Position numbers and translations under genes: made by a program. The notes beneath the pieces were generated by a model. It worked only from the letters and a program-made list of their open reading frames with translations, ran no database searches and was not told the DNA's origin. Positions 29,580 through 37,663 of a stretch of DNA of 64,000 bases are shown here, piece after piece. The first letter of the stretch is position 1, and every line of letters begins with the position of its first letter. The stretch lies in NCBI RefSeq assembly GCF_007991735.1, contig NZ_BJYX01000003.1:186001-250000 (forward strand), in the 5' to 3' direction. This stretch comes from Terrabacter aerolatus (lineage in GTDB: Bacteria > Actinomycetota > Actinomycetes > Actinomycetales > Dermatophilaceae).

Positions 29580-29651
29580 GGACTTGCTCCTGGTTCGTCG
29601 GCGCCGAACGCTGGGGTGCACCCGGCCTCCCCCACGCTAGGGGGTCGACTC

Positions 29652-29719
29652 CTATTAGACGACGGAGCGAGCCGCCCTCGCTCGCGCAACGCCGTTTGTC
29701 CGCTGATGGCGGACAAACG
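29652..29719 (-). promoter_or_regulatory. Putative clpX promoter with ClgR-like box and hairpin
   Basis: CGCTGATGGCG at 29701-29711 matches the ClgR core CGC-Y-N-A-N-R-GCG exactly; the flanking bases match less well. It lies inside a perfect 11-base inverted repeat (CGTTTGTCCGC, 29693-29703, with its complement 29709-29719), which may also terminate the upstream small gene. On the minus strand TAATAG (29652-29657), a -10 candidate, lies 44 bases further towards clpX, the same spacing as at clpP1. Confidence 0.5.
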
Positions 29720-29728
29720 ACACGGCTG

Positions 29729-29935
29729 TCACGGGAGCGGCGCTCCCCGAGGACCGGGAGGGCTCCCGAGGTCGTCGGGGCCGCCCGTCCCGCCGGGGTC
29801 GCGAGGGTCACGGGGAGCCGTCCTGCTGCGACGGCGCCCGGTGAGCAGCCCCAGGCCGACGGCCAGCGCGAGGCCGCCGAAGGTCACGACGAGCAGCCCG
29901 ACGAGCGCGATGACGAGCATCGTCGTCAGCGACAC
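29729..29935 (-). CDS. Small single-helix membrane protein
   Basis: 68 residues: one hydrophobic helix (about 5-33, TMLVIALVGLLVVTFGGLAL) and a Pro/Gly/Asp/Arg-rich cytosolic tail. Start is GTG at 29935; upstream bases are GC-rich with no strong ribosome site. It is supported by the clear membrane segment and by fitting between the ACBP gene and the clpX promoter on the same strand. Function unknown. Confidence 0.5.
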   Translation of the reverse strand: MSLTTMLVIALVGLLVVTFGGLALAVGLGLLTGRRRSRTAPRDPRDPGGTGGPDDLGSPPGPRGAPLP

Positions 29936-29987
29936 ACGGCCCCCGCTCCACGGGGCCGGTCGACGGCCCTGCCGGTCATCGCCCGCG

Positions 29988-30242
29988 TCAGCCGGCCGTC
30001 AGGTCGCGGACGATGGCGACGTACTGCTCCTGCGCCGCCTCGGCCGACGTGCCCGAGAGCCGGGCCCAGGCGTCGTACTTGGCCCGCCCGACGGGGTTGG
30101 TGAAGCCGGGTCGCGACCCGGTCGCGTCACCGGCCGTGACCTGCTTGAACAGCCCGTAGAGCGTGAGCTTCACGTCGTTGCCCGGATCGGTCGTGAGTCC
30201 CTTGACCGCCTCGACCGCCTGCTCGAACTCCGCACTCGCCAC
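29988..30242 (-). CDS. Acyl-CoA-binding protein
   Basis: 84 residues, the standard length of ACBP. Carries FEQAVEAVKGLTTDPGNDVK, then LYGLFKQVTAGDATGSRPG, and KYDAWARLSGTS, which correspond to the four-helix bundle residues that bind long-chain acyl-CoA. The GTG at 30242 has GGAGG with good spacing; longer open frames upstream are ignored. Cytosolic acyl-CoA buffer. Bacterial ACBPs are scattered but not rare in actinobacteria. Confidence 0.9.
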   Translation of the reverse strand: MASAEFEQAVEAVKGLTTDPGNDVKLTLYGLFKQVTAGDATGSRPGFTNPVGRAKYDAWARLSGTSAEAAQEQYVAIVRDLTAG

Positions 30243-30292
30243 GACTCGCTCCTCCACGCTCGACGCCAGGTCCCTCCCCATCCAAGCAGGTA

Positions 30293-30333
30293 TGCCGCAG
30301 GGCCGGGTCCCCGTGGAACCCGGCCCTGCGGCA
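30293..30333 (-). terminator. Strong terminator of the clpP1P2 transcript
   Basis: Perfect 16-base stem (TGCCGCAGGGCCGGGT with its complement) and 9-base loop, 49 bases after the clpP2 stop. The left edge overlaps one GTATGCCG octamer (30290-30297). It also lies just upstream of the ACBP gene. Confidence 0.7.
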
Positions 30334-30340
30334 CACCTGC

Positions 30341-30372
30341 TCGTCGACTCGTCGACTCGTCGACTCGTCGAC
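30341..30372. repeat. Octamer tandem repeat TCGTCGAC x4
   Basis: Four perfect head-to-tail copies of TCGTCGAC between the clpP2 stop and its terminator; each junction makes the palindrome GTCGAC. It codes for nothing. A similar three-copy octamer run follows pepN (41054-41077). Confidence 0.85.
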
Positions 30373-30381
30373 GAGGAGGCG

Positions 30382-31035
30382 TCAGACCTCGAGCGAGGCC
30401 TTGCGCGAGGCGAGCACCTCGTCGATGAGGCCGTAGGCCTTGGCGTCCTCGGACGAGAGGATCTTGTCGCGCTCGATGTCGGTGCGGACCTGCTCGGACG
30501 TGCGGCCCGTGTGGTGCGCGAGGGTGTCCTCGAGCCACGTGCGCATGCGGAGCACCTCGTTGGCCTGGATCTCGATGTCCGAGGCCTGGCCGTAGTCGCC
30601 ACCCGAGAGCGCCGGCTGGTGGATGAGGATGCGGGCGTTCGGCAGGGCGAAGCGCTTGCCCGGCGCACCGGCACCGAGGAGCACCGCGGCCGCGGAGGCG
30701 GCCTGGCCGATGACGAACGTCTGGATGTCGGGCCGGACGAACTGCATCGTGTCGTAGATCGCCGTCATGGCGGTGAACGAGCCACCGGGGCTGTTGATGT
30801 ACATGAGGATGTCGCGGTCGGGGTCGAGCGACTCCAGCACGAGCAGCTGGGCGATGATGTCGTCGGCCGACGCGTCGTCGACCTGCACGCCGAGGAAGAT
30901 GATGCGGTCCTCGAAGAGCTTGTTGTAGGGGTCGGAACGCTTCATCCCGTAGGAGGTGCGCTCCTCGAACTGCGGCAGGATGTAGCGGCTCGAGGGAGCG
31001 GCGACCGCGAGGCGGTTGGTGGGTTCGATGTTCAT
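30382..31035 (-). CDS. clpP2: ATP-dependent Clp protease proteolytic subunit ClpP2
   Basis: 217 residues. Serine protease ring subunit of the actinobacterial ClpP1P2 heterocomplex. Catalytic Ser in [12 protein letters not shown], His in ILIHQPAL, Asp in the [16 protein letters not shown] region. The loop differs from the usual AASMG, as in other actinobacterial ClpP2 proteins. ATG at 31035, 31 bases after clpP1, so one operon. Ends with a strong terminator. Confidence 0.95.
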   Translation of the reverse strand: MNIEPTNRLAVAAPSSRYILPQFEERTSYGMKRSDPYNKLFEDRIIFLGVQVDDASADDIIAQLLVLESLDPDRDILMYINSPGGSFTAMTAIYDTMQFVRPDIQTFVIGQAASAAAVLLGAGAPGKRFALPNARILIHQPALSGGDYGQASDIEIQANEVLRMRTWLEDTLAHHTGRTSEQVRTDIERDKILSSEDAKAYGLIDEVLASRKASLEV

Positions 31036-31066
31036 GCGTGTCTCCAAGTCCTGTTCAGGCCCGCGG

Positions 31067-31705
31067 TCAGTTGTCGGCCTTGGCGTCGGCCTGGCCGACA
31101 CCCTTGCCCTCGACCGCCTGGTCGGAGCGGCTGAACACGTGGTCGACGAAGCCGTACTCCTTGGCCTCCTCCGCGCTGAACCAGCGGTCGCGGTCGGAGT
31201 CCTTCTCGATCTGCTCGATCGTCTGGCCGGTGTGCTCGGCGATGAGCCGCGCCATCTGCTTCTTGACGTAGAGCATCTGCTCGGCCTGGATCTTGATGTC
31301 CGTCGCCGTGCCGCCGATGCCGCCCGAGGGCTGGTGCATCATGACGCGGGCGTGGGGCGTGGCGTAGCGCTTGCCCTTGGTGCCGGCCGACAGGAGGAAC
31401 TGTCCCATCGAGGCGGCCATGCCCATCGCGACGGTGGCGACGTCGTTGGGGATCCAGTTCATCGTGTCGAAGATGGCCATGCCGGCCGAGATCGAACCGC
31501 CGGGGCTGTTGATGTAGAGCCAGATGTCCTTCTCGGGGTCCTCGGCCGACAGCAGCAGCAGCTGCGCCGCGATGGCGTTCGCGTTGTCGTCGCGGACGTC
31601 GGACCCGAGGAAGATGATCCGCTCCTTGAGCAGGCGGTTGTAGATGTGGTCGTCCAGACCACCCGGCATGCCGTTGCCGTTGGCGGAGGTCTCCGAAATC
31701 ACCAT
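31067..31705 (-). CDS. clpP1: ATP-dependent Clp protease proteolytic subunit ClpP1
   Basis: About 212 residues. Catalytic Ser in [15 protein letters not shown], His in VMMHQPSGG, Asp in [17 protein letters not shown]. Forms the mixed tetradecamer with ClpP2 that ClpX and ClpC use. Start is ATG at 31705 or the neighbouring GTG at 31702; GGAGAC is very close to the ATG and better spaced for the GTG. A longer open frame reaches 31858 but passes through the promoter region. First gene of clpP1P2, with a ClgR-like box upstream. Confidence 0.95.
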   Translation of the reverse strand: MVISETSANGNGMPGGLDDHIYNRLLKERIIFLGSDVRDDNANAIAAQLLLLSAEDPEKDIWLYINSPGGSISAGMAIFDTMNWIPNDVATVAMGMAASMGQFLLSAGTKGKRYATPHARVMMHQPSGGIGGTATDIKIQAEQMLYVKKQMARLIAEHTGQTIEQIEKDSDRDRWFSAEEAKEYGFVDHVFSRSDQAVEGKGVGQADAKADN

Positions 31706-31769
31706 GTCTCCATCGTCGAAGTGGTCCAGCCTCTCGCCACGGGATGTGGCGCCGGCTGGCTCGTCACTG

Positions 31770-31828
31770 ACCCTAACGCGCGACCCCTCGGGCAGATTTC
31801 CCGAACCGCACCGTGTTCGCCGTGAGCG
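31770..31828 (-). promoter_or_regulatory. Putative clpP1 promoter with ClgR-like box
   Basis: On the minus strand CGCTCACGGCG (31818-31828) fits the ClgR core CGC-Y-N-A-N-R-GCG exactly, and its AAC flank also fits. TAGGGT (31770-31775) is a -10 candidate 43 bases downstream. The box is 113 bases before the ClpP1 start. ClgR activates clpP1P2 in Corynebacterium, Streptomyces and Mycobacterium. Confidence 0.6.
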
Positions 31829-31863
31829 CACAAACCTGAGCGGCCCGGGCGCAACCACGCGCG

Positions 31864-31898
31864 GGACCCCGCCGGTCGTGTGCCGTCCGGCGGGGTCC
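31864..31898 (-). terminator. Hairpin after the acidic small gene
   Basis: 12-base stem (GGACCCCGCCGG with its complement), 11-base loop, 15 bases past the stop of the small acidic protein gene. It insulates clpP1P2 from upstream transcription. Confidence 0.65.
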
Positions 31899-31913
31899 TG
31901 CGGGCGCGCGCGG

Positions 31914-32201
31914 TCAGTCGCTCAGCCCGTTGTCCTGACCGGACTCGCCGGCGTCCGAGGCGGACGCGTCGCCCGACTGCTCGGAGGCGTCGTCGAACGA
32001 GCCGTTGCCGCCGGCCTGGTCCAGGGAACGGTTGCGCGGCTCGTCGAGGGCGTTGCTGCCGTCGAGGTTGCCACGGTCGGCGTCGTCGCCGGAGCCCTGG
32101 GCCGCGGCCCCGCTCCCCTCGGGGAGGTTCGTTCCGTCGGGGTCGGCGCTGTTGATGTCGGTGTCGGCCATGCCGGCGCCCGACTCGTCGGTGCTGCTCA
32201 T
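31914..32201 (-). CDS. Small acidic, probably disordered protein
   Basis: 95 residues, dominated by Asp, Ser, Gly, Asn and Ala (for example [20 protein letters not shown]), with no hydrophobic core, cysteines or membrane segment. The ATG at 32201 has GAGGGAG nine bases upstream, and a terminator follows, so the gene looks genuine. No family recognised. It lies between tig and clpP1, in a protein-quality-control neighbourhood, but function cannot be inferred from that alone. Confidence 0.6.
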   Translation of the reverse strand: MSSTDESGAGMADTDINSADPDGTNLPEGSGAAAQGSGDDADRGNLDGSNALDEPRNRSLDQAGGNGSFDDASEQSGDASASDAGESGQDNGLSD

Positions 32202-32312
32202 CTCTGGCTCCCTCGTCGAGGTGCGAGCCGCCGGACGGCGGCCGTCCGACACGTACCCGCGCCACCAGCCGGACAACCCGACGGGATCACCCGGGGCCAC
32301 GACCCGGGAACG

Positions 32313-32348
32313 CGTGAGGCCGGCTCCCGAGCGGGAGCCGGCCTCACG
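32313..32348 (-). terminator. Terminator of tig
   Basis: Perfect 16-base stem (CGTGAGGCCGGCTCCC with its complement) and GAGC loop, about 70 bases after the trigger-factor stop, between tig and the acidic small gene. Confidence 0.75.
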
Positions 32349-32416
32349 GCATTCCGGAGTGGCGGGGAGGCCAACGAGCAAGCTCTCGGCCTCCCACGGC
32401 TCCAGTGCTGTGCAGG

Positions 32417-33757
32417 TCAGGCGTCGGCCTTCTCGGCCTTCGCCTCGTCGGCGTCCGCCGCCTCGGCGGCCTCGGCCTCGTCGCCCTCGGTGCCGGGGAC
32501 GGCCTCGTTGAGGTCGATGACGTTGCCGGCGGTGTCCTTGACGGAGACCTTCTCGAGGACCGTGGCGAGCGCCTTGCGGCGGGCGACCTCGGCGACCATG
32601 GCGGGGATCTGACCCTCCTGGTCGAGCGACTGCGCGAACTGGTTCGGGTCCATGCCGTACTGCTGCGAGCTCATGACGAGGAACTCGATGAGCTCCTGTT
32701 GCTCGACCTTGACCTCTTCCTTCTCGGCGATCGCGTCGAGCACGAGCTGGGTCTTGAGGCCCTTGCGGGTGCTCTCGCCGACCTCGGCGCGGTGCTCGTC
32801 GTCCTCGAGGCGCCCCTCGCCCTCGAGGTGGCTGTGCACCTCGGCCTCGACGATGCTCTCGGGGATCGGCACCTCGACCTTCTCGAGGATGGCCTCGAGG
32901 AGCTGGTCGCGGGCGGCGACGCCCTGGGCGAACTTGGCGTCGACCTCGGCCTTGGCGGTGAGGTCGGCCTTGAGCTCGTCGAGGGTGTCGAACTCCGAGG
33001 CCAGCTGGGCGAACTCGTCGTCGAGCTCGGGCAGCTCGCGCTCCTTGACCGCGGTGACGGTCACGGTGCAGTTGGCGTCCTGGCCCTCCTGGTCGCCACC
33101 GGCGAGGGGGGCGGTGAACTGCTTGGTCTCGTCGGCGGTCATGCCGATCAGGGCCTCGTCGAGCCCGTCGAGCATGTTCTTGCTGCCGACCTCGTAGGAG
33201 ACGCCGGTGACCTCGTCGATCTGCTCGCCGTCGATCTCGGCGGACAGGTCGATGGAGACGAAGTCGCCGTCCTGGACGGCACGGTCGACGCCCTTGAGGG
33301 TGCCGAAGCGGGCGCGCAGGTCGGTGAGACGCTGCTCGACGGCCTCGTCCTCGACCTTGGCCTCGTCGACGGTCAGCTCGATGTCGCCGAAGTCGGGAAG
33401 GGTGATCTCGGGGCGCTTGTCGACCTCGGCGGTGAAGACGAAGTCCTCGCCGTCGGTCGCGGGCACCTGGAGGTCGGTGATCTCGGGCTGGCCGAGCGGG
33501 CGGACCTCGTTCTCCTCGAGGGCCTGGCCGTAGAACGTCGGGAGGGCGTTGTTGACGGCCTCCTCGAGGACGGCCGCGCGGCCGACGCGCTGCTCGATGA
33601 TGCGGGCCGGCACCTTGCCCTTGCGGAATCCGGGCACCTGGATGTGCTCACCGATGTGCTTGATGGCCGCGTCGAGGCTCGGCTTGAGCTCCTCGAACGG
33701 GACCTCGACGGTCATCTTGACCCGGGTCGGGCTGAGGGTCTCGAGCGCACTCTTCAC
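32417..33757 (-). CDS. tig: Trigger factor
   Basis: Ribosome-bound chaperone with peptidyl-prolyl isomerase activity. 446 residues: N-terminal ribosome-binding domain with FRKGKVPARIIEQRVG (residues ~44-60), FKBP-like PPIase domain near 160-245 (VQDGDFVSIDLSAEIDGEQI), then the helical chaperone arms. Ends in an Ala/Glu/Asp/Lys-rich tail, as in many actinobacteria. GTG at 33757 with GGAG 9 bases upstream. Transcribed alone between a promoter region (33758-33897) shared with a divergent gene and its own terminator. Confidence 0.96.
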   Translation of the reverse strand: MKSALETLSPTRVKMTVEVPFEELKPSLDAAIKHIGEHIQVPGFRKGKVPARIIEQRVGRAAVLEEAVNNALPTFYGQALEENEVRPLGQPEITDLQVPATDGEDFVFTAEVDKRPEITLPDFGDIELTVDEAKVEDEAVEQRLTDLRARFGTLKGVDRAVQDGDFVSIDLSAEIDGEQIDEVTGVSYEVGSKNMLDGLDEALIGMTADETKQFTAPLAGGDQEGQDANCTVTVTAVKERELPELDDEFAQLASEFDTLDELKADLTAKAEVDAKFAQGVAARDQLLEAILEKVEVPIPESIVEAEVHSHLEGEGRLEDDEHRAEVGESTRKGLKTQLVLDAIAEKEEVKVEQQELIEFLVMSSQQYGMDPNQFAQSLDQEGQIPAMVAEVARRKALATVLEKVSVKDTAGNVIDLNEAVPGTEGDEAEAAEAADADEAKAEKADA

Positions 33758-33821
33758 TGCGGGTTACTCCATTGGGGTGGTGCCGACGTGGTCGTCGACG
33801 GTGAATGGACGGGCCAGCGCA

Positions 33822-33888
33822 CCATGCTATCGGGCACGCGGCAGATGGCTAAATGCACCGATCGTCCCGGGCTCGTCGACGCCTATGC
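33822..33888. promoter_or_regulatory. Divergent promoter region, tig and membrane-protein gene
   Basis: On the minus strand TAGCAT near 33822 is a -10 candidate for tig. On the plus strand TATGCT (about 33883-33888) lies just before the ATG at 33898. The 140-base gap is less GC-rich than its surroundings (for example GATGGCTAAATGCACC). No clear operator. Confidence 0.35.
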
Positions 33889-33897
33889 TCGGGGGCC

Positions 33898-34413
33898 ATG
33901 AGCACCCCTTCCGGCCCGTTCGCCACTCCTGAGAACGCCGCCCTGCGCCCCATCCAGATGGTGTCGGTCGCGGTGGGCATGGGGGCCCTGATGCTGAGCG
34001 CGGTGCGCATCCTCGTGGACCCGTCGGCCCCCGTGCCGTCGCCGTGGGCGGTCGGCATCGTGCTCGCCACGCTCGTCGCCTCCGCCGTGCTCATCCGCTA
34101 CGTCGGGTATGCCGTGCCGTCCCTCCCGCACGGGCTGCCCCGGGAGAACGCGGAGACGACGAGCCTGCGCTACTTCACGTCGACGACGACCCTGCGCACG
34201 GCGCTGGCCGAGGCGCCGGTGCTCGTGGCCTTCGCGTGCTCCTTCGTCTTCACGCCCCACTCGTGGCTGACGCTGCTCATCGCCCTCCCGGGCGGCCTCG
34301 CGCTCTTCTGGGTGCACGGCTGGCCGTCGCCGCGCACGGCGGCGGCCGTCGAGGTCGGACTCGAGGCCGACGGCGCCGAGAGCTGGCTCAGCGAGGCGCT
34401 CGGCTTCCGCTGA
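33898..34413 (+). CDS. Hypothetical four-helix membrane protein
   Basis: 171 residues with about four hydrophobic helices (20-40, 48-70, 100-118, 120-140) and charged ends. Start is the ATG at 33898, 10 bases after a -10 candidate, so the leader is very short. A segment PHGLPRENAETTSLRYF links helices two and three. I recognise no family; similar small membrane proteins are common in actinobacteria. Its stop lies in a short direct repeat (GACCCGGTCCT twice, 34412-34433). Confidence 0.68.
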   Translation: MSTPSGPFATPENAALRPIQMVSVAVGMGALMLSAVRILVDPSAPVPSPWAVGIVLATLVASAVLIRYVGYAVPSLPHGLPRENAETTSLRYFTSTTTLRTALAEAPVLVAFACSFVFTPHSWLTLLIALPGGLALFWVHGWPSPRTAAAVEVGLEADGAESWLSEALGFR

Positions 34414-34467
34414 CCCGGTCCTGACCCGGTCCTTTCCCGTCCTGCCCGAGGATGCCGGGTGGCCCGG

Positions 34468-34767
34468 TCAGTCCAGGACGGTGCCGCCACTGCGCCAGTA
34501 GCGGCCTTCGGCTCGCTCGAGGAAGCCCTCCTCGACGAGGTAGCGGCGCAGCGCGGCGACGTCGGGGTGGTAGGCGCGCAGGCGGTTGTTGACCTCGGTC
34601 TCGTCGTACTTCTCCCCCGGCTCGAACTCCTGCGCGAGCAGGTCGAGCACGACGAGGCGCTTGCGGATCCTGGTCGGGATGCTCGTCAGCGTGCCGTCGG
34701 CAGCAAGGAACGAGCGGAGGACGGCGTCGCGGTCGCGCAGGGCGTCCTGCAGGTCGGGGCGGAACAT
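34468..34767 (-). CDS. DUF2087 domain protein
   Basis: 99 residues. Contains GTLTSIPTRIRKRLVVLDLL followed by AQEFEPGEKYDETEVNNRLR, the DUF2087 signature, then HPDVAALRRYLVEEGFLERA, which looks like a winged-helix element. DUF2087 occurs alone or at the end of some regulators, so a DNA-binding or regulatory role is possible but unproven. ATG at 34767. Next to tRNA-Gly on the same strand. Confidence 0.82.
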   Translation of the reverse strand: MFRPDLQDALRDRDAVLRSFLAADGTLTSIPTRIRKRLVVLDLLAQEFEPGEKYDETEVNNRLRAYHPDVAALRRYLVEEGFLERAEGRYWRSGGTVLD

Positions 34768-34812
34768 GCGTCCACGCTAGGAAGGGCGGCGGGGCCCTGC
34801 CAAGGGAGTTTC

Positions 34813-34886
34813 TGGAGCGGGCGACGAGAATCGAACTCGCGTGATCAGTTTGGAAGACTGAGGCTCTACCATTGAGCTACGCCCGC
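34813..34886 (-). tRNA. tRNA-Gly (anticodon TCC)
   Basis: Reads GCGGGCG-TAGCTCAATGGTAGAGC for acceptor and D arm, anticodon loop CTTCCAA, T-loop GTTCGATTC, acceptor complement CGCCCGC, discriminator T, then an encoded CCA (34813-34815). All four stems close. The 3' CCA is in the gene, unlike in the nearby tRNA-Pro. Confidence 0.95.
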
Positions 34887-35035
34887 ACGGCGCCGGTCGT
34901 GCCGGCGATCCGAGACGTCAGCGTACTGGGTGCCGGACCGTCCGCAGAAATCGGCTCGCCCGTTCCGGCGTCGACGTCGCCGGTTCGGCGCGCACGCGGC
35001 CACCCGCCGGTCGTTGGGCTACGATTCCGACGCCA

Positions 35036-35109
35036 CGGGGTGTGGCGCAGCTTGGTAGCGCATTGCGTTTGGGACGCAAGGGCCGCAGGTTCAAATCCTG
35101 TCACCCCGA
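35036..35109 (+). tRNA. tRNA-Pro (anticodon TGG)
   Basis: Acceptor CGGGGTG pairs with CACCCCG; D arm GGCGCAGCTTGGTAGCGC; anticodon stem-loop TTGCG-TTTGGGA-CGCAA; T-loop GTTCAAATC; discriminator A. The following bases are CAG, so CCA is not encoded and must be added after transcription. A hairpin terminator follows within 10 bases. Confidence 0.95.
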
Positions 35110-35115
35110 CAGACG

Positions 35116-35161
35116 CGGAGGCCGCCCTCGGAGCGACGAAGTCGCCAGAGGACGGCCTCCG
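35116..35161 (+). terminator. Bidirectional hairpin between tRNA-Pro and trmB
   Basis: Arms CGGAGGCCGCCCTC and GAGGACGGCCTCCG (one mismatch) with a small inner hairpin GCGAC-GAA-GTCGC. It serves the tRNA on the plus strand and, facing the other way, the trmB 3' end at 35194. Confidence 0.65.
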
Positions 35162-35193
35162 GGCCGCTGGTCGCCGTGTCGAGGGATGTGCGG

Positions 35194-35934
35194 TCAGGGC
35201 AGCAGGTGGAGACGCAGCTCGTTGATCGTGCGCCCGACGGCGATTCCCTTGGCCTCGAAGCCGTCTCGCGGGCGCCACTGCGGCCGGTCGACGCGGTGGG
35301 CCTCGAAACGCGGGTGCGCCGCGACCTCGGCGAGGGCGTGCTCGGCATAGAAGTCCTGGTCGGTGGCGATGAGCACGTGACCACCGGGCTTGAGCACCCG
35401 CGCGAGCAGGTCCAGGTTGGCGGGGCTGACGAAGCGGCGCTTCGTGTGCTTCTGCTTGCGCCACGGATCGGGGAAGAAGAGGTGGACGGCGTCGAACGTC
35501 GCGTCGGCGACGCGCTCCTCGAGGAAGAGCACGGCATCGCCGATCTCGACGCGCAGGTTCGGCACCCCGGCCTCGTCGGCGTCCGCGAGCATCCGCGCGA
35601 GCCCGGGGGTGTGGACGTCCATGGCCACGATGTCGTGCTCGGGGAAGGCCGCGGCATACGCGATCGCGGCATGGCCGTGGCCGCAGCCGATCTCGAGGAC
35701 GAGGGGCGCGGTGCGCCCGAACGCGTGCGCCGCGTCGAACGGGCCGTCGGGCAGGGACCGGGCCGGCGCCAGGCGCTCGACGCGCTCCTTCGTCAGCGAC
35801 GACAGCCGACCGCGACGCACGAAGGTGCGCACCCGCGCGGGGCTGACCCCGGGTGGCAGCTCGGGCACGACGTGCTCCTTGCGCCGGTCGTGGCCGGCCT
35901 CGCGTGACGTCGGTTCGATCGGTTGCTCGCTCAC
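35194..35934 (-). CDS. trmB: tRNA (guanine-N7-)-methyltransferase TrmB
   Basis: SAM-dependent methylation of G46 in tRNA. 246 residues. SAM motif LVLEIGCGHGHAAIAYA at about 75-90, acidic loop AMDVHTPG, catalytic region FFPDPWRKQKHTKRRFV near 150-166, and a C-terminal DGFEAKGIAVGRTINELRL. GTG at 35934. Encoded beside two tRNA genes, though that is probably chance. 57 bases downstream of the gap before the phosphatase gene. Confidence 0.95.
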   Translation of the reverse strand: MSEQPIEPTSREAGHDRRKEHVVPELPPGVSPARVRTFVRRGRLSSLTKERVERLAPARSLPDGPFDAAHAFGRTAPLVLEIGCGHGHAAIAYAAAFPEHDIVAMDVHTPGLARMLADADEAGVPNLRVEIGDAVLFLEERVADATFDAVHLFFPDPWRKQKHTKRRFVSPANLDLLARVLKPGGHVLIATDQDFYAEHALAEVAAHPRFEAHRVDRPQWRPRDGFEAKGIAVGRTINELRLHLLP

Positions 35935-35991
35935 GCAGGCATCGTAGTGAGGGCAGCCGCCGGCCCCCTCGGGTGCGTCCGTCCCGGGAGG

Positions 35992-37107
35992 TCAGCTGCG
36001 CCAGATGGTGACGACGGCGCGGTCGTCGCCGAGGCCGGCAGCCGCCTGGTCGCAGAGGCGCTGGGCCAGCCCCTCGAAGCCGGTCCGGATGAACGACTCG
36101 GCCCGGCCGAGCATGCGGTCGATGCCGTCGACGAGCGCCTTGTCGCGGGCCTCGATGACGCCGTCGCTGTAGAGGACGAGCGCGTCACCGCGGCGGATCG
36201 TGCCACTCTCGCGGGGGTAGTCGGCCTGCTCGATGACCCCGAGCAGGGGGCCCCGGCCACCGGAGAGCATGCGCCACCGGCCCGAGCCCGCCGCGAACTG
36301 CGCGGCAGCGGGGTGGCCGGCGTACCCGATGGTGAAGTCGCCGGTCTCGAGGTTGACGGCCACGTGCACGGCGGTGGCGAAACCCTCGTTCCAGCGCAGC
36401 CGTAGGAGGTGGTTGTTGGCCGACTGCAGGAAGCCGCCCTCGCTCATCTCGCCGAGGAGGCCGCCGAGGGCCCCGGACAGGAGCAGCGACCGGGTGCCGG
36501 CCTCACGGCCCTTGCCGGAGACGTCGACGAGCGCGACCTCGAGGGTGACGCCGTCGGTCGACCGGCTCGCGACGACGAAGTCCCCGGCGAAGCCGTCGCC
36601 GTACGCCGACTCGAGCGCCACCTCGGCGCCCCACGACGCAGGCAGCGGAGGGAGCTCGCCCTGGGCCCGGAGGCGGTCGCGCATGTCGACGAGCATCGAC
36701 TCGCCGCTGACGCCGACGACGCCGACCTGGGCCCGCGCGTGCGAGAGCCACAGCATGAGCATCATCGTGGCGACGGTGACGATCTGCGCGCCGGTCGTCG
36801 TCGGTTTGAGCTCACCGAGGTAGGCGCCGAGGATCGCCATGGCGAGGAACAGCCCGATGTAGACGACGAGCAGCAGCCGGGGCTCGAGGAAGAGCCCGGA
36901 GAGCACGACGATGAAACCGTAGATCCCCCACGGCACGCGGTCGGGCCAGATGGCGATGGCGACGGTCGCGGCGATGCTGAGACCGAGGAACGCCGTCACG
37001 AGGACCCACGGGGCACGACTCAGCCAGGGGCCCAGCAGCTGAAGACGTCGTACGGGGCCGGCAGCGTAGCGAGGGCGCCGAGAGACGAAGCTCTCGTTGT
37101 GGGCCAC
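35992..37107 (-). CDS. Membrane-bound SpoIIE-type (PP2C) serine phosphatase
   Basis: 371 residues. About four transmembrane helices in residues 32-130 (WVLVTAFLGLSIAATVAIAI and following), then a cytosolic SpoIIE phosphatase domain (about 165-371): VALVDVSGKGREAG, YAGHPAAAQF, DALVLYSDGVIEAR and DDRAVVTIWRS, the metal-binding Asp-containing blocks of the family. It probably dephosphorylates an anti-sigma-antagonist (STAS) protein in a stress-response partner switch; no such partner is in the window. GTG at 37107 with GGGAGG close upstream. Confidence 0.9.
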   Translation of the reverse strand: MAHNESFVSRRPRYAAGPVRRLQLLGPWLSRAPWVLVTAFLGLSIAATVAIAIWPDRVPWGIYGFIVVLSGLFLEPRLLLVVYIGLFLAMAILGAYLGELKPTTTGAQIVTVATMMLMLWLSHARAQVGVVGVSGESMLVDMRDRLRAQGELPPLPASWGAEVALESAYGDGFAGDFVVASRSTDGVTLEVALVDVSGKGREAGTRSLLLSGALGGLLGEMSEGGFLQSANNHLLRLRWNEGFATAVHVAVNLETGDFTIGYAGHPAAAQFAAGSGRWRMLSGGRGPLLGVIEQADYPRESGTIRRGDALVLYSDGVIEARDKALVDGIDRMLGRAESFIRTGFEGLAQRLCDQAAAGLGDDRAVVTIWRS

Positions 37108-37151
37108 GTGCCTCCCTATCGGCGATGAAGGGGGACGCCGGACGTCATACG

Positions 37152-37634
37152 TCAGCGCGCGTCCAACTCCGGCAAAGCCGGCAAGTCCCCCGTGTTCTCG
37201 TACGCGGAAACCATACCCAGACGACGGCTGTGGCGCGCCTCATCGCTGAACTTCGTCGCCACGAAGGTGTCGACGATCTCCTTGGCGAGGTCCTCGGCCG
37301 TGAAGCGCGCCCCGATCGAGACGACCTGGGCGTCGTTGTGCTCGCGGGCCAGGCTCGCGAGCTCCACGCTGTAGGCGAGGGCCGCGCGGATCCCCGAGAC
37401 CTTGTTCGCGGCCATCTGCTCACCGTTGCCGGAGCCACCGAGGACGACGCCGAGCGAGCCCGGCTCGGCGGCCACGGCCTCGGCCGCACGCAGCACGAAG
37501 ACGGGGTAGTCGTCCTGGGCGTCGTAGCCGAACGGGCCGTGGTCGACGACGTCGTGCCCCGCGTCGCGCAGGTGAGCGAGCAGGGACTGGTGGAGCTCGT
37601 AGGCCGCGTGGTCGCCGCCGATGTGGATGCGCAT
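37152..37634 (-). CDS. rpiB: Ribose-5-phosphate isomerase B
   Basis: Interconverts ribose-5-phosphate and ribulose-5-phosphate (pentose phosphate pathway). 160 residues. GGDHAAYELHQ at the N-terminus, GVVLGGSGNGEQMAANK near 65-82, and AREHNDAQVVSIGARF. Actinobacterial RpiB has Glu as catalytic base in the GNGEQ block instead of the Cys of E. coli, as seen here. The ATG at 37634 has AAGGACGG upstream. 29 bases after the DsbA-fold gene, likely co-transcribed. Confidence 0.95.
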   Translation of the reverse strand: MRIHIGGDHAAYELHQSLLAHLRDAGHDVVDHGPFGYDAQDDYPVFVLRAAEAVAAEPGSLGVVLGGSGNGEQMAANKVSGIRAALAYSVELASLAREHNDAQVVSIGARFTAEDLAKEIVDTFVATKFSDEARHSRRLGMVSAYENTGDLPALPELDAR

Positions 37635-37663
37635 GTCCGTCCTTGTCCGGGTGCTGGGGTGGG

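Noticed and set aside
30341-30372. TCGTCGAC run as an attachment site or CRISPR remnant
   Set aside because: There are no spacers, no integrase gene and no duplicated copy elsewhere in the window.
34813-35109. tRNA pair as an integration site of a genomic island
   Set aside because: Both tRNAs are intact, with ordinary housekeeping genes (trmB, DUF2087) on each side and no integrase or repeat of a tRNA 3' end.
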